Counted from the first letter of the stretch, positions 1 through 19,628 are shown. The stretch: 57,878 bases of DNA from Hydrogenophilales bacterium (GCA_016195805.1 JACPYT010000001.1:1-57878); one strand, 5' to 3'. Numbers and translations: made by a program. Notes: a model not told the origin generated them from the sequence alone.

Positions 1-141
1 GAGATGGTGATGCCTGGCGACAACGTGAGCATCAAGGTTTCCCTGATTGCCCCGATCGCCATGGACGAAGGCCTGCGCTTCGCCATCCGCGAAGGCGGCC
101 GTACCGTCGGTGCGGGTGTCGTGGCCAAGATCGAAGAGTAA
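1..141 (+). CDS. tuf: Elongation factor Tu, C-terminal fragment (tuf copy 1, 5' end outside window)
   Basis: The first 46 codons read as the end of EF-Tu domain 3, from [13 protein letters not shown] to [10 protein letters not shown], then TAA. EF-Tu delivers aminoacyl-tRNA to the ribosome as a GTP complex. The gene is cut by the window edge. These 141 bp are identical to the end of the second tuf at 16393-16533, including the stop codon, and the two diverge immediately after it, as expected for tuf copies kept alike by gene conversion. tRNA-Trp, secE and nusG follow, the usual proteobacterial tufB-type neighbourhood. Confidence 0.96.
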   Translation, partial: EMVMPGDNVSIKVSLIAPIAMDEGLRFAIREGGRTVGAGVVAKIEE

Positions 142-219
142 GCCGGTTAATCCGGAAGGCTGGGGTGGGCGTCATGCATGCACCCGTCCCGACCTCAAGT
201 AGCCAGCTTTAAGTAATAC

Positions 220-295
220 AGGCCAATAGCTCAATTGGTAGAGCGTCGGTCTCCAAAACCGAAGGTTGGGGGTTCGAGACCCTCTTGGCCTGCCA
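220..295 (+). tRNA. trnW: tRNA-Trp (anticodon CCA)
   Basis: A complete cloverleaf can be drawn. The acceptor stem AGGCCAA (220-226) pairs with TTGGCCT (285-291), followed by discriminator G and an encoded CCA (293-295). The D arm is GCTC/GAGC. The anticodon stem TCGGT/ACCGA (246-250/258-262) encloses loop 251-257 with anticodon CCA at 253-255. The T arm contains GGTTCGAGACC. It lies between tuf and secE, the standard place for tRNA-Trp in Proteobacteria. Confidence 0.98.
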
Positions 296-324
296 CAGGA
301 TAAGCCGCAAGGCGCACAGCATTC

Positions 325-672
325 ATGGCTGACAAAATCAAGCTGCTGGTAGCGGTATTGCTGGTCATCGCAGGGGTGGCCGGCTTTTATTTTTTTGCGG
401 ATGCGCCAACCGTGGTGCGCGTCCTGTCGGTGATCGGCGGCGTTGTACTGGCGGGCGTGGTGGCTGGCATGTCGGCCACGGGCAAGCAGTTTTTCCGCTT
501 TGCGCTCGATGCGCGTGACGAGGCCAAGAAGGTTGTCTGGCCGACTCGCAAGGAGACCGTTCAGATGACGGGCGTGGTCATGGCTTTTGTGGTCGTGATG
601 GCGCTGTTCCTGTGGGCGGTGGACGGAATTTTGTTGTGGCTGGTCAAGTTGGCCATGGGACAGGGGAGTTGA
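325..672 (+). CDS. secE: Preprotein translocase subunit SecE
   Basis: 115 aa inner-membrane protein with three hydrophobic segments (about residues 6-24, 33-50 and 84-108), the three-helix SecE type. The conserved amphipathic stretch before the last helix ([16 protein letters not shown], about 62-77) is the family hallmark. SecE clamps SecY in the SecYEG export channel; secY is in the same window at 25768. The stop codon lies 2 nt before nusG, so the two are probably translationally coupled. Confidence 0.97.
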   Translation: MADKIKLLVAVLLVIAGVAGFYFFADAPTVVRVLSVIGGVVLAGVVAGMSATGKQFFRFALDARDEAKKVVWPTRKETVQMTGVVMAFVVVMALFLWAVDGILLWLVKLAMGQGS

Positions 673-674
673 GT

Positions 675-1202
675 ATGCGGTGGTACGTGGTTCATGCCTA
701 CTCCGGCTTCGAGAAAAGCGTCGCGCGCAACCTGGCTGAGCGCATCGAGCGCGCTGGCATGAAGGATCGTTTCGGCGAAATCCTGGTGCCGGTGGAGGAA
801 GTGGTGGAAATGAAGGCGGGGCAGAAAAAAACTGCCGAGCGCAAGTTTTTCCCTGGCTACGTCCTGGTGCAGATGGAGATGGACGACGATACCTGGCACT
901 TGGTGAAAAGCACGCCCAAGGTCACCGGTTTCGTCGGTGGCACGGCAACCAAGCCGGCTCCCATCTCTGAAAAGGAAGTGCAGGCCATCCTCGATCAGAT
1001 GCGCGAGGGCGTGGAAAAGCCCAAGCCCAAGGTGTTGTTCGAGGTGGGTGAAACGGTGCGGGTCATCGATGGCCCGTTCACCGACTTCAACGGCAATGTG
1101 GAAGAAGTGAATTACGACAAGAGCAAGCTGCGCGTGTCGGTAATGATTTTTGGCCGGGCGACGCCCGTCGAACTGGGTTTCGGTCAGGTCGAGAAAAGCT
1201 AG
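675..1202 (+). CDS. nusG: Transcription termination/antitermination factor NusG
   Basis: 175 aa. The chosen ATG begins [13 protein letters not shown], the canonical NusG N-terminus; the frame stays open upstream but overlaps secE. The NGN domain covers about residues 1-118 ([10 protein letters not shown] is the hydrophobic core that contacts RNA polymerase) and the KOW domain about 122-155 ([17 protein letters not shown]). NusG binds the beta' clamp helices, increases processivity, and links polymerase to Rho or ribosomal S10. Confidence 0.98.
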   Translation: MRWYVVHAYSGFEKSVARNLAERIERAGMKDRFGEILVPVEEVVEMKAGQKKTAERKFFPGYVLVQMEMDDDTWHLVKSTPKVTGFVGGTATKPAPISEKEVQAILDQMREGVEKPKPKVLFEVGETVRVIDGPFTDFNGNVEEVNYDKSKLRVSVMIFGRATPVELGFGQVEKS

Positions 1203-1329
1203 TCCAGGCTTGCGCCTGGCTGGTCAAGGCTGCGCTGGCGTCAGGCTGGAGGCGGCATCCGGTTGAACCGGAGAGGAGCGCGAGTAGGGCAACCCAAAGC
1301 GCGCTGGTACTCACTTATTAGGAGCCATC
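1203..1329 (+). promoter_or_regulatory. nusG-rplK intergenic leader with two hairpins (candidate L1 autoregulation region)
   Basis: Two inverted repeats are visible. CCAGGC (1204-1209)/GCCTGG (1214-1219) has a TTGC loop. TCCGGTT (1258-1264)/AACCGGA (1266-1272) is a nearly perfect palindrome with one central base. In known systems L1 represses translation of the rplK-rplA mRNA from this leader. Whether either hairpin mimics the 23S L1 site is not established here. A GGAG ribosome-binding site precedes the rplK ATG. Confidence 0.4.
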
Positions 1330-1761
1330 ATGGCAAAGAAGATTGTCGGCTACATCAAGCTGCAAGTGCCGGCGGGTAAAGCGAACCCGTCGCCCCCCAT
1401 CGGCCCCGCGCTCGGTCAGCGCGGCCTGAACATCATGGAATTCTGCAAGGCGTTCAACGCCAAGACCCAGGGCATGGAGCCCGGTCTGCCGATTCCGGTG
1501 GTGATCACTGCGTTCGCGGACAAGAGCTTCACCTTCATCATGAAGACGCCGCCCGCGACCGTGCTGATCAAGAAAGCGATCAAGCTCGACAAGGGCAGCG
1601 CCAAGCCGCACCTCGACAAGGTCGGCACGATCACCCGTGCGCAGCTGGAAGAAATTGCCAAAACCAAGGAACCCGATCTGACCGCGGCCGACATGGACGC
1701 GGCGGTGCGCACCATCGCCGGAACGGCCCGTTCCATGGGCATCATCGTGGAGGGAGTCTGA
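1330..1761 (+). CDS. rplK: 50S ribosomal protein L11
   Basis: 143 aa, the standard length. The N-terminal domain carries the proline-rich [17 protein letters not shown], the surface next to the thiostrepton and GTPase-associated site. The C-terminal RNA-binding domain carries the AGTARSMGI signature near the end. L11 with 23S rRNA forms the stalk base that stimulates elongation-factor GTPases and RelA. One base separates it from rplA, the usual L11-L1 pair. Confidence 0.98.
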   Translation: MAKKIVGYIKLQVPAGKANPSPPIGPALGQRGLNIMEFCKAFNAKTQGMEPGLPIPVVITAFADKSFTFIMKTPPATVLIKKAIKLDKGSAKPHLDKVGTITRAQLEEIAKTKEPDLTAADMDAAVRTIAGTARSMGIIVEGV

Positions 1762-1762
1762 G

Positions 1763-2458
1763 ATGGCTAACGCATCCAAGCGCCTGCGCGCGCTCAAAGA
1801 GAAAGTCGACCGTAACCGCAATTACCCGGTGACGGACGCCCTGCAACTGGTCAAGGAATCCGCTACCGCCAAGTTCGACGAGTCGATCGATATCGCCGTG
1901 AACCTCGGCGTCGATGCGCGCAAATCCGACCAGATGGTGCGTGGTGCCGTGGTGCTGCCGAAAGGTATCGGCAAGACGGTTCGCGTGGCGGTGTTCGCCC
2001 AGGGCGACAATGCGCAGAAGGCACGTGATGCCGGCGCCGACATCGTCGGTTTCGACGATCTGGCAGCTGAAATCAAGGCGGGCAAGATGGATTTCGACGT
2101 GGTCATCGCCACGCCCGACGCGATGCGCGTGGTTGGCCAACTCGGTCAGATTCTTGGTCCGCGCGGTCTGATGCCGAACCCGAAAGTCGGCACGGTGTCG
2201 CCTGACGTGGTCGGCGCAGTGAAAAACGCCAAGGCCGGTCAGGTGCAATACCGTACCGACAAGGGCGGCATCGTGCATTGCACGATCGGTCGCGCCTCGT
2301 TCAGTGTCGAGGACCTGAAGGAGAACCTGGCTGCCCTGCTGGATGCGCTGCAGCGTGCCAAGCCGTCCGCCTCCAAGGGTATCTATTTCAAGCGCCTGTC
2401 GGTGTCCAGCACCATGGGCGTGGGTGTGCGCGTCGACCAGGCCAGCGTCAGCGCGTAA
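1763..2458 (+). CDS. rplA: 50S ribosomal protein L1
   Basis: 231 aa. It begins [16 protein letters not shown] and contains the L1 signature region [14 protein letters not shown] around residues 130-145. L1 forms the mobile L1 stalk on 23S rRNA domain V, moves E-site tRNA, and in studied bacteria represses its own rplK-rplA mRNA. It is cotranscribed with rplK, and a GC-rich hairpin follows directly after the stop codon. Confidence 0.98.
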   Translation: MANASKRLRALKEKVDRNRNYPVTDALQLVKESATAKFDESIDIAVNLGVDARKSDQMVRGAVVLPKGIGKTVRVAVFAQGDNAQKARDAGADIVGFDDLAAEIKAGKMDFDVVIATPDAMRVVGQLGQILGPRGLMPNPKVGTVSPDVVGAVKNAKAGQVQYRTDKGGIVHCTIGRASFSVEDLKENLAALLDALQRAKPSASKGIYFKRLSVSSTMGVGVRVDQASVSA

Positions 2459-2729
2459 GTTTAATTGCGGCCACACGGAAATGTGGGGCCGCGCATGAAC
2501 TTTGGGCCGTCGCCAGAGGTTTGGCTGACGGGTTGTCAAAGACCGTAGGCATCCGCAAGGATTTAATCGCCGATGGCGGCAAGTGGGTGATGGGTTCATC
2601 CTCTGCCTGCCGGCATCGGACCCTACGCAGATGGCGTTCCCCAGCAGGATTTTCCTGTCAAGGTCGCCAGCCGGGGCGCCCCGTGGGCACAAGCGGGCAG
2701 CGCTCCGTAACTGAGAAGGAGGTAAGACC
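2459..2729 (+). promoter_or_regulatory. rplJ leader region (probable L10 autoregulatory leader)
   Basis: This is a 271-bp gap without a convincing gene. It opens with a strong hairpin, GCGGCCACA (2467-2475) pairing with TGT...GGCCGC ending at 2492, interrupted by a GG bulge and without a T-run, so it looks more like a processing or attenuation element than a terminator. The rest matches in position and size the leader through which L10-(L7/L12) represses rplJ in other bacteria. I could not confirm the kink-turn core by eye. It ends with a strong GGAGG site at 2719-2723. Confidence 0.45.
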
Positions 2730-3251
2730 TTGAGTCTGAATCTTGAAGAAAAGAAAGCCGTCGTTGCTGAGGTTTCTGCGCAGGTTGCAGGCGCCCAGAC
2801 GGTTGTCGTTGCCGAGTACCGTGGCATCACGGTGGAGCATATGACCCAGTTGCGCGCGCAGGCACGCAAGCAGGGGGTCTATCTGCGCGTGTTGAAGAAC
2901 ACGCTTGTGCGCCGCGCGGTTGCGGATACGCCGTTTGCAGGCATTGCCGACCAGCTGGTCGGTCCGCTTGCCTATGGCATCTCCAAAGATCCCGTGGCCG
3001 CTGCCAAGGTGATGCACGAGTTTGCCAAGACCAACGACAAGTTCGTTATCAAGGCCGGTGCCATGCCCAACTTCATCATGTCCGCCAAGGATGTGGGGAA
3101 TCTGGCCAGCATGCCCAGCCGCGAGGAACTGTTGTCCAAGCTCTTGGGCACCATGCAGGCCCCGATCGCGCAATTTGTTCGCACACTCAACGAAGTGCCG
3201 ACCAAGTTCGTTCGCGGATTGGCTGCGGTGCGCGACAAGCAGGCTGCCTGA
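2730..3251 (+). CDS. rplJ: 50S ribosomal protein L10
   Basis: 173 aa, read from a TTG start that gives [16 protein letters not shown], the normal N-terminus, placed 6 nt after GGAGG. L10 anchors the L7/L12 dimers at the stalk base; the N-terminal globular part binds 23S rRNA and L11, and the C-terminal helix (about 135-165) binds L7/L12. A TTG start behind a strong ribosome-binding site fits a gene under translational control. It is followed by rplL. Confidence 0.97.
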   Translation: MSLNLEEKKAVVAEVSAQVAGAQTVVVAEYRGITVEHMTQLRAQARKQGVYLRVLKNTLVRRAVADTPFAGIADQLVGPLAYGISKDPVAAAKVMHEFAKTNDKFVIKAGAMPNFIMSAKDVGNLASMPSREELLSKLLGTMQAPIAQFVRTLNEVPTKFVRGLAAVRDKQAA

Positions 3252-3324
3252 GCGGCCTGCCGCGACATTCGAATCGACGATATTGTTTTTTTAATCTGAA
3301 GCATAATTGACAGGAGTAATACAA

Positions 3325-3705
3325 ATGGCTGTTGCAAAAGCTGACATTCTGGACGCCATCGCTGGCATGACCGTGCTTGAGCTGTCCGAGCTCATCAAGG
3401 AAATGGAAGAGAAATTCGGCGTTTCCGCCGCTGCCGCTGCGGTTGCCGTGGCTGCCCCCGCTGCGGGCGGCGCTGCCGCCGCTGCTGAAGAGCAGACCGA
3501 GTTCACCGTGATGTTGACCTCCGCTGGCGAAAAGAAAGTGGAAGTCATCAAGGTGGTGCGTGCTGCCACCGGCCTGGGCCTGAAGGAAGCCAAGGACCTG
3601 GTCGACGGCGCACCCAAGGCCGTGAAGGAAGGCGTGTCCAAGGCCGACGCCGACGCGCTGAAAAAGCAGCTGGAAGAAGCTGGCGCCGCCGTCGAAGTCA
3701 AATAA
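3325..3705 (+). CDS. rplL: 50S ribosomal protein L7/L12
   Basis: 126 aa. The start at 3325 gives [15 protein letters not shown] and has CAGGAG upstream; an earlier in-frame ATG at 3307 adds six atypical residues. The N-terminal dimerisation domain (about 1-33) is followed by an Ala-rich hinge (about 36-56) and the factor-binding C-terminal domain with [20 protein letters not shown]. It is the multicopy stalk protein that recruits EF-Tu, EF-G and other GTPases. Confidence 0.97.
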   Translation: MAVAKADILDAIAGMTVLELSELIKEMEEKFGVSAAAAAVAVAAPAAGGAAAAAEEQTEFTVMLTSAGEKKVEVIKVVRAATGLGLKEAKDLVDGAPKAVKEGVSKADADALKKQLEEAGAAVEVK

Positions 3706-3719
3706 ATACGGTCCGCTGG

Positions 3720-3741
3720 GCGGTGCGCGCAAGCGTACCGC
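3720..3741 (+). promoter_or_regulatory. Hairpin in the rplL-rpoB spacer (possible RNase processing site)
   Basis: GCGGTGCGC (3720-3728) pairs over nine base pairs, one G-U, with GCGTACCGC (3733-3741) around a GCAA tetraloop of the stable GNRA type. A second small hairpin GCGGG/CCCGC with GAAA loop lies at 3793-3806. In E. coli the same spacer carries an RNase III processing hairpin, so a similar role is possible. That is inference from position only. Confidence 0.5.
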
Positions 3742-3833
3742 CGCTTCCGGAGACGCATTTATTTCGCCACATGCCTGTTTTTGTGGTGTGTTGCGGGGAA
3801 ACCCGCGGCAGACGCAAGCAGCAAATACCCGGA

Positions 3834-3866
3834 ACCCGGAATCGGCTTCCGGGTCATTTGCTTTTT
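3834..3866 (+). terminator. Attenuator-like hairpin between rplL and rpoB
   Basis: ACCCGGAA (3834-3841) pairs perfectly with TTCCGGGT (3847-3854) around TCGGC. A T5 tract follows at 3862-3866, seven bases beyond the stem, so termination is likely to be partial. A leaky terminator in this spacer is known in E. coli, where it sets polymerase subunit synthesis below that of the ribosomal proteins. Confidence 0.6.
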
Positions 3867-3935
3867 GCGTGTGCCTTACAAAGCGCCGGCACGTAACCCG
3901 CGTGCCCGCCCGCCCCTGATCGTCAAGGAGACCCC

Positions 3936-8015
<4,080 letters not shown>

Positions 8016-8035
8016 TTTAGGGTGAGGACACAGCC

Positions 8036-12231
<4,196 letters not shown>

Positions 12232-12235
<4 letters not shown>

Positions 12236-12260
12236 CAGGGGGGAGGGTCTCCCCTAGAAT
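12232..12260 (+). promoter_or_regulatory. Strong sigma70-type promoter for the rpsL-rpsG-fusA-tuf (str) genes
   Basis: TTGACA (12232-12237), a 17-bp spacer and TAGAAT (12255-12260) are near consensus. The -35 element overlaps the rpoC stop codon. The spacer contains the inverted repeat GGGGAG/CTCCCC (12239-12244/12249-12254). Transcription would start near 12267 and give a leader of about 115 nt. Confidence 0.8.
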
Positions 12261-12311
12261 CACGCGTCTTTTTCCGGCCATACGTGTGCCGGGAAGCGCA
12301 GGACTGTAGCC

Positions 12312-12342
12312 CGGGACGGCGCATAGCCGTCCCGCTTGTTTT
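12312..12342 (+). terminator. Attenuator-like hairpin in the rpsL leader
   Basis: CGGGACGGC (12312-12320) pairs perfectly with GCCGTCCCG (12326-12334) around GCATA and is followed by CTTGTTTT. It lies between the promoter at 12232 and rpsL. It could terminate read-through from rpoC, or attenuate the str transcript itself since it lies downstream of the predicted start site. Confidence 0.6.
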
Positions 12343-12382
12343 ACAAACGATACGCTCACCTTAATTTTTCGGAATTTTTGAC

Positions 12383-12760
12383 ATGCCAACGATTAACCAG
12401 CTGATCCGCAAGCCGCGCCAGGCGCCGGTGGAAAAGAGCAAGGTTCCGGCCTTGAAGGCCTGCCCGCAACGCCGCGGCGTGTGCACCCGCGTGTACACCA
12501 CGACGCCCAAGAAGCCGAACTCCGCCTTGCGTAAGGTGTGCAAGGTCAAGCTCACCAGCGGTTTCGAGGTCATCAGCTACATCGGCGGCGAAGGCCACAA
12601 CCTGCAGGAGCACTCGGTGGTGCTGGTGCGTGGCGGCCGGGTCAAGGATTTGCCGGGTGTGCGTTACCACACCGTGCGCGGCAGCCTGGATACCGCTGGC
12701 GTGAAGGATCGCAAGCAGTCGCGTTCGAAGTACGGCGCCAAGCGCCCGAAGAAGGCCTGA
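12383..12760 (+). CDS. rpsL: 30S ribosomal protein S12
   Basis: 125 aa. It begins [13 protein letters not shown] and carries the decoding-centre loop [14 protein letters not shown] (Lys43 wild type, so no classical streptomycin-resistance change) and the second loop [14 protein letters not shown]12 sits at the A site and controls accuracy. It is the first gene of the str cluster, behind its own promoter and leader. Confidence 0.98.
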   Translation: MPTINQLIRKPRQAPVEKSKVPALKACPQRRGVCTRVYTTTPKKPNSALRKVCKVKLTSGFEVISYIGGEGHNLQEHSVVLVRGGRVKDLPGVRYHTVRGSLDTAGVKDRKQSRSKYGAKRPKKA

Positions 12761-12796
12761 TTGAACTCGGCGCCCGAAAAAAGCTTAATTAGATAG

Positions 12797-13279
<483 letters not shown>

Positions 13280-13306
13280 CCGCAATTATTTAATTAGGTA
13301 TATAAC

Positions 13307-15397
13307 GTGGCACGCACGACTCCTATTGAGCGCTATCGCAATATCGGCATTTCGGCCCATATTGACGCCGGCAAGACCACCACCACCGAGCGCATCCTGT
13401 TCTACACGGGCGTGTCGCACAAGATCGGCGAAGTGCATGACGGCGCAGCCACCATGGACTGGATGGAGCAGGAGCGTGAGCGCGGTATTACCATTACCTC
13501 GGCGGCCACCACCTGTTTCTGGAAGGGGATGGATGGCAAGTTCCCCGAGCATCGCATCAACATCATCGATACCCCCGGACACGTCGACTTCACCATCGAG
13601 GTCGAGCGTTCGATGCGGGTGCTGGACGGCGCCTGCATGGTCTACTGTGCCGTGGGCGGCGTGCAGCCGCAGTCCGAAACCGTGTGGCGTCAGGCCAACA
13701 AGTACGGCGTGCCGCGTCTGGCCTTCGTCAACAAGATGGATCGCTCGGGCGCCGACTTTTTCAAGGTTTACGATCAGATGCGCTTGCGTCTGAAAGCCAA
13801 TCCGGTACCCATCCAGGTGCCGATCGGTGCTGAAGACAGCTTCGAGGGTGTGGTCGACCTCGTCAAGATGAAGGCGATTTACTGGGATGACGCCAGCCAA
13901 GGTATGAAGTTCGACCTGCGCGATATCCCGGCCAACCTCGTGGAAACCAGCAAGAAGTGGCGTGAAGCCATGGTCGAGGCGGCCGCAGAATCGTCCGAAG
14001 AAATGATGAACAAGTACCTTGAAGAGGGCGATCTCTCCGAGGCTGACATCATTGCCGGCCTGCGCGCGCGCACCATCGCCAGCGAGATCGTGCCGATGAT
14101 GTGCGGCACCGCGTTCAAGAACAAGGGTGTTCAGGCCATGCTCGACAAGGTGATCGAGCTGATGCCTGCGCCGACCGACATCCCCCCGGTTACGGGCGAG
14201 CTCGACAACGGCGAGCAGGGCGAGCGCCAGGCGTCTGACGAGGAAAAGTTCTCGGCGCTGGCATTCAAGGTCGCGACCGACCCCTATGTGGGCCAGCTGA
14301 TTTTCTTCCGCGTCTATTCCGGTGTGGTGAATTCGGGCGACACGATTTACAACCCGGTCAAGGGCCGCAAGGAACGGATCGGGCGCATCCTGCAGATGCA
14401 CGCCAACCAGCGCGAGGAAATCAAGGAAGTGCGCGCAGGCGACATCGCGGCGGCGGTCGGCCTGAAAGACGTGACCACGGGCGATACGCTGTGTGATGTG
14501 GCCAACCCGATCACGCTGGAGCGCATGGAGTTCCCCGAGCCGGTGATTCACGTCGCGGTTGAGCCGAAAACCAAGGCCGACCAGGAAAAAATGGGTATCG
14601 CGCTGGGTCGTCTGGCGCAGGAAGACCCATCGTTCCGTGTGCGTACGGATGAAGAGTCCGGTCAGACCATCATTTCGGGCATGGGCGAGCTCCACCTCGA
14701 GATCCTGGTGGATCGGATGAAGCGCGAGTTCGGCGTTGAAGCCAACGTTGGTGCGCCGCAGGTGGCGTACCGTGAGGCGATCCGCAAGGAAGTCGAGCAG
14801 GAAGGTAAGCACGCCAAGCAGTCGGGCGGCAAGGGTCAATACGGCCACGTCTGGATCAAGATGGGGCCGAACGAAGCGGGCAAGGGCTTTGAGTTCATCG
14901 ATGCCATCAAGGGCGGTACGGTGCCGCGCGAATTCATCCCGGCGGTCGAAAAGGGCCTGAAAGAGGCGCTGAACAACGGCGTGCTGGCGGGCTTCCCGGT
15001 GGTGGACGTGAAGGTCACCCTGTTTGATGGGTCCTACCACGACGTCGACTCGTCGGAACTGGCGTTCAAGCTGGCAGCCATCCTGGCTTTCAAGGACGGC
15101 ATGCGCAAGGCGAGCCCTGTCCTGCTGGAGCCGATGATGGCTGTCGAGGTGGAGACGCCTGAAGACTACATGGGCGATGTCATGGGTGACCTGAACCGTC
15201 GTCGCGGCATCATCCAGGGCATGGAAGATGCGGCTGGGGTCAAGCTGGTCAAGGCGGAGGTGCCGCTGGCCGAGATGTTCGGCTACTCCACCGATCTGCG
15301 CTCCATGTCGCAAGGCCGTGCGACCTACTCGATGGAGTTCAAGCACTACTCCGAGGCGCCGAAAAGCGTCGCTGAAGCGATCATCGCCAAGAAATAA
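13307..15397 (+). CDS. fusA: Elongation factor G
   Basis: 696 aa translational GTPase that drives translocation and, with RRF, ribosome recycling. It is read from a GTG start ([20 protein letters not shown]) with a weak upstream ribosome-binding site. G1 is AHIDAGKTT (17-25), G3 is DTPGHVDF and G4 is NKMD. The C-terminal domains IV-V are complete ([14 protein letters not shown] near the end). It lies between rpsG and tuf as expected. Confidence 0.98.
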   Translation: MARTTPIERYRNIGISAHIDAGKTTTTERILFYTGVSHKIGEVHDGAATMDWMEQERERGITITSAATTCFWKGMDGKFPEHRINIIDTPGHVDFTIEVERSMRVLDGACMVYCAVGGVQPQSETVWRQANKYGVPRLAFVNKMDRSGADFFKVYDQMRLRLKANPVPIQVPIGAEDSFEGVVDLVKMKAIYWDDASQGMKFDLRDIPANLVETSKKWREAMVEAAAESSEEMMNKYLEEGDLSEADIIAGLRARTIASEIVPMMCGTAFKNKGVQAMLDKVIELMPAPTDIPPVTGELDNGEQGERQASDEEKFSALAFKVATDPYVGQLIFFRVYSGVVNSGDTIYNPVKGRKERIGRILQMHANQREEIKEVRAGDIAAAVGLKDVTTGDTLCDVANPITLERMEFPEPVIHVAVEPKTKADQEKMGIALGRLAQEDPSFRVRTDEESGQTIISGMGELHLEILVDRMKREFGVEANVGAPQVAYREAIRKEVEQEGKHAKQSGGKGQYGHVWIKMGPNEAGKGFEFIDAIKGGTVPREFIPAVEKGLKEALNNGVLAGFPVVDVKVTLFDGSYHDVDSSELAFKLAAILAFKDGMRKASPVLLEPMMAVEVETPEDYMGDVMGDLNRRRGIIQGMEDAAGVKLVKAEVPLAEMFGYSTDLRSMSQGRATYSMEFKHYSEAPKSVAEAIIAKK

Positions 15398-15422
15398 TTT
15401 TGATCTTATAGGGTACTGAGAA

Positions 15423-16532
<1,110 letters not shown>

Positions 16533-16533
<1 letters not shown>

Positions 16534-16796
16534 AACTGATCGACCAGTCTGCGCTTGAGATCGTGGAAACGGCCAAGCGTACCGGCGCCGTGGTCAAGGG
16601 CCCGGTTCCGCTGCCGACCTCGATCGAGCGCTTCGACGTGCTGCGTTCGCCGCACGTCAACAAGGCCTCGCGCGACCAGTTCGAAATCCGCACCCATCGT
16701 CGTCTGATGGACATCATGGATCCCACCGACAAAACGGTCGATGCCCTGATGAAGCTGGATCTGCCTGCCGGCGTGGACGTCGAAATCAAGTTGTAA
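16533..16796 (+). CDS. rpsJ: 30S ribosomal protein S10, 5'-truncated
   Basis: The frame from 16533 reads [19 protein letters not shown] to AGVDVEIKL and stops at 16796, giving 87 residues that match S10 from about residue 16. The first ~15 residues, the start codon, the ribosome-binding site and the tuf-rpsJ spacer are absent; the S10 codons begin on the last base of the tuf stop codon. No in-frame start with a plausible binding site exists upstream. A GTG at 16563 would leave only a fragment. S10 is an essential head protein and the NusG partner. Together with the damaged tuf, this points to a misjoin. Confidence 0.92.
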
Positions 16797-16819
16797 AAAG
16801 CGGGCGGCTTGGGTATACT
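16791..16819 (+). promoter_or_regulatory. Candidate promoter before rplC
   Basis: TTGTAA (16791-16796, containing the rpsJ stop codon), a 17-bp spacer and TATACT (16814-16819) form a fair sigma70 match. It would drive the rplC-rpsQ genes with a leader of roughly 95 nt. The main S10-operon promoter would normally lie before rpsJ, in sequence missing here. Confidence 0.45.
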
Positions 16820-16921
16820 GCCGCCCCTTCAGTTGTATCAATAGTCGCCGGTCAATTGTAATCGGCACCTAAAACCCTTGTCCGTGGCTTCGGCTGCCGG
16901 CTTGAGATAGGAAATACAAAG

Positions 16922-17566
16922 ATGAGTATCGGGCTCGTTGGCCGCAAGGTCGGCATGACCCGCATTTTTACCGAGAACGGTGCGTCCGTTCCGGTGACGG
17001 TGCTGGAAATGTCCAACAATCGTGTGACGCAGGTGCGCACGTCAGAAAACGACGGTTATACCGCTGTGCAGCTTGCCTATGGCAGCCGCCGCAATAGCCG
17101 TGTCAATAAATCGGAAGCGGGGCATTACGCCAAGGCGGGTGTCGACGCGGGCGAACTGCTGCGCGAATTCCGCGTGTCCGCGGACGTGGCTGCCCAGTAT
17201 CAGCCGGGCGCATCGGTGTCGGTCGAGGTGTTTCAGGCTGGCCAGAAGGTGGACGTCACCGGTGTGACGCAGGGCAAGGGCTTTGCGGGCACCATCAAGC
17301 GCCACAACTTCAAGTCGCAGCGCGCCACGCACGGCAACTCGCGTTCGCACAACGTGCCGGGCTCTATCGGCATGGCGCAGGATCCGGGCCGGGTTTTCCC
17401 GGGCAAGCGCATGTCCGGCCATATGGGCGCGGTAACCTGCACCAAGCAGAACCTTGAGGTGGTGCGTGTTGATGCGGAGCGTGGTCTGGTGCTGCTGAAG
17501 GGCGCGGTTCCGGGTTCCAAGGGTGGTCATGTCGTGGTGCGCCCGGCAGTGAAAGGGGGTGCCTGA
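16922..17566 (+). CDS. rplC: 50S ribosomal protein L3
   Basis: 214 aa, starting [16 protein letters not shown]. It is an early-assembly protein whose long central loop reaches the peptidyl transferase centre (motifs [13 protein letters not shown] and [17 protein letters not shown], with a [10 protein letters not shown] run after them). The TGA stop overlaps the rplD ATG by one base, so the two are translationally coupled. Confidence 0.98.
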   Translation: MSIGLVGRKVGMTRIFTENGASVPVTVLEMSNNRVTQVRTSENDGYTAVQLAYGSRRNSRVNKSEAGHYAKAGVDAGELLREFRVSADVAAQYQPGASVSVEVFQAGQKVDVTGVTQGKGFAGTIKRHNFKSQRATHGNSRSHNVPGSIGMAQDPGRVFPGKRMSGHMGAVTCTKQNLEVVRVDAERGLVLLKGAVPGSKGGHVVVRPAVKGGA

Positions 17567-18183
17567 TGGATTTGTCTGTCATTAATGAGCAGGGTCAGCA
17601 GGTGACCAGCGTTGCCGCATCGGACGAAACGTTCGGTCGCGAGTACAACGAAGCGCTGGTGCATCAGGTGGTGACTGCATTCCAGGCGAATGCGCGCAGC
17701 GGTAACCGTGCGCAGCAGACGCGTGCCGAAGTGACGGCCTCCACGCACAAGCCGTGGCGTCAAAAAGGTACCGGCCGTGCGCGTTCCGGCCGTACCTCGA
17801 GCCCGATCTGGCGTGGGGGTGGTGTGACCTTCCCGAACAAGCCGAACGAGAACTTCACGCACAAGGTGAACCGCAAGATGTATCGCGCCGGTCTGGCGAC
17901 CATCCTGTCGCAGCTGGCGCGTGACGGCAAGCTCAAGGTTGTGGAAAGCCTGGGTATCGATTCGCCCAAGACCAAGCTGCTTGCGGGCAAGCTGAAGTCG
18001 ATGGGTTATGGCAAGGTCATGATCATTGCGGACAGTGTGGATGACAATCTGTGGTTGTCGTCGCGCAACCTGCCGAACGTCTACGTGGTCGAGCCGCATC
18101 AGGCCGATCCGTGGAGTCTGGTCAAATTCGGTAACGTGCTGATCACCAAGGCGGCGGTCAAGCAGTTTGAGGAGATGGTGTGA
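17566..18183 (+). CDS. rplD: 50S ribosomal protein L4
   Basis: 205 aa. It has the exit-tunnel loop with [19 protein letters not shown] (about residues 60-78). In E. coli L4 is the autogenous repressor of the S10 operon at both transcription and translation; the corresponding leader would lie upstream of rpsJ and is not present in this sequence. It overlaps rplC and rplW by one base each. Confidence 0.98.
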   Translation: MDLSVINEQGQQVTSVAASDETFGREYNEALVHQVVTAFQANARSGNRAQQTRAEVTASTHKPWRQKGTGRARSGRTSSPIWRGGGVTFPNKPNENFTHKVNRKMYRAGLATILSQLARDGKLKVVESLGIDSPKTKLLAGKLKSMGYGKVMIIADSVDDNLWLSSRNLPNVYVVEPHQADPWSLVKFGNVLITKAAVKQFEEMV

Positions 18184-18488
18184 TGGGTGCGATCAGTCAA
18201 GAGCGTCTGCTCAAAGTCATTCTCGCGCCGGTGATCTCCGAAAAGAGCACGCGCGTGGCCGACAAGCTGAATCAGGTTGTTTTTCGTGTGTTACCCGACG
18301 CAACCAAGCAGGAAATCGGCGCAGCAGTCGCCAGCCTGTTCAAGGTTGAAGTTGCGGGTGTGCAGGTGCTGAACGTCAAGGGCAAGGTCAAGCGCTCCGG
18401 TCGTGTCATGGGTCGCCGTGACAACTGGAAGAAAGCGTATGTCACCCTCAAGCCGGGTCAGGACATCGACTTCGCGTCCGGTCAGTAA
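18183..18488 (+). CDS. rplW: 50S ribosomal protein L23
   Basis: 101 aa from the ATG at 18183 ([21 protein letters not shown]), which overlaps the rplD stop; a GTG three bases earlier is less likely. L23 sits at the tunnel exit and docks trigger factor and SRP. The conserved [20 protein letters not shown] stretch and the C-terminal KPGQDIDF are present. Confidence 0.97.
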   Translation: MGAISQERLLKVILAPVISEKSTRVADKLNQVVFRVLPDATKQEIGAAVASLFKVEVAGVQVLNVKGKVKRSGRVMGRRDNWKKAYVTLKPGQDIDFASGQ

Positions 18489-18499
18489 GGGAGAGAAAC

Positions 18500-19327
18500 A
18501 TGGCACTGATTAAAGTCAAACCCACTTCTGCCGGCCGCCGCGCGGTTGTCAAGGTCGTAACGCCTGGTCTGCACAAAGGCAAGCCGGTTGCAGCATTGCT
18601 TGAGCCCAAGAAACGTGGCTCGGGTCGCAACAACAACGGTCATATCACGGTTCGTCACAAGGGTGGCGGCCACAAGCAGCATTACCGCGTGGTGGATTTC
18701 CGTCGCAACAAGGATGGCATTCCGGCAACCGTTGAACGCCTGGAGTACGACCCCAACCGCTCCGCACACCTGGCACTGCTGTGCTACGCGGACGGTGAGC
18801 GTCGTTACATCATCGCTCCGCGCGGCATCGCCGCCGGCGCCCAGCTGGTGAACGGCGCCGAAGCGCCGATCAAGGCCGGCAACTGCCTGCCGTTGCGCAG
18901 CATTCCGGTCGGTAGCACGGTGCACTGCGTCGAGATGATGCCGGGCAAGGGCGCGCAGATCGCACGTTCCGCCGGTACCTCGGTCCAGTTGCTGGCGCGC
19001 GAAGGCAGCTACGCTCAATTGCGTCTGCGTTCGGGCGAGATCCGCAAGGTGCACGTCGACTGTCGTGCGACCCTGGGCGAGTGCGGCAACGAAGAGCATA
19101 GCCTGCGTTCGATCGGCAAGGCCGGTGCGATGCGTTGGCGCGGTGTGCGCCCGACGGTCCGCGGTGTGGTGATGAACCCGGTCGATCACCCGCACGGTGG
19201 TGGTGAAGGTCGTACTGCGGCAGGCCGGCATCCGGTCAGCCCGTGGGGTACCCCGACCAAGGGCTATCGCACCCGCAGCAACAAGCGCACCTCCAACATG
19301 ATCGTCCGCCGCCGTCACGCGCGCTGA
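18500..19327 (+). CDS. rplB: 50S ribosomal protein L2
   Basis: 275 aa, starting [18 protein letters not shown]2 supports the peptidyl transferase centre and subunit joining. The conserved [14 protein letters not shown] motif, with the functionally important His, lies around residues 222-235, followed by [22 protein letters not shown] ribosome-binding site is visible. Confidence 0.98.
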   Translation: MALIKVKPTSAGRRAVVKVVTPGLHKGKPVAALLEPKKRGSGRNNNGHITVRHKGGGHKQHYRVVDFRRNKDGIPATVERLEYDPNRSAHLALLCYADGERRYIIAPRGIAAGAQLVNGAEAPIKAGNCLPLRSIPVGSTVHCVEMMPGKGAQIARSAGTSVQLLAREGSYAQLRLRSGEIRKVHVDCRATLGECGNEEHSLRSIGKAGAMRWRGVRPTVRGVVMNPVDHPHGGGEGRTAAGRHPVSPWGTPTKGYRTRSNKRTSNMIVRRRHAR

Positions 19328-19342
19328 TTGAGGTAGAAAGAT

Positions 19343-19618
19343 ATGGCACGTTCAATTAAAAAAGGCCCGTTCGTTGACGGGCACCTGCTGAAGAAGATCG
19401 AAGCCGTTCGCGGTTCGAATGACAAGCGCCCGATCAAGACCTGGTCGCGCCGTTCCACTGTGCTGCCCGACTTTATCGGTCTGACGATAGCGGTGCACAA
19501 CGGCCGTCAGCATGTGCCGGTGTTTGTGACCGAAAACATGGTTGGCCACAAGCTGGGTGAGTTTTCCCTGACGCGTACCTTCAAGGGTCACGTTGCGGAC
19601 AAGAAGGCGAAGAAATAA
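19343..19618 (+). CDS. rpsS: 30S ribosomal protein S19
   Basis: 91 aa, [19 protein letters not shown]. It is a head protein that bridges to 23S rRNA and contacts the A-site tRNA region with S13 (rpsM at 27538). The conserved [20 protein letters not shown] core and the C-terminal [15 protein letters not shown] are complete. Confidence 0.98.
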   Translation: MARSIKKGPFVDGHLLKKIEAVRGSNDKRPIKTWSRRSTVLPDFIGLTIAVHNGRQHVPVFVTENMVGHKLGEFSLTRTFKGHVADKKAKK

Positions 19619-19628
19619 GGAGCGCATG

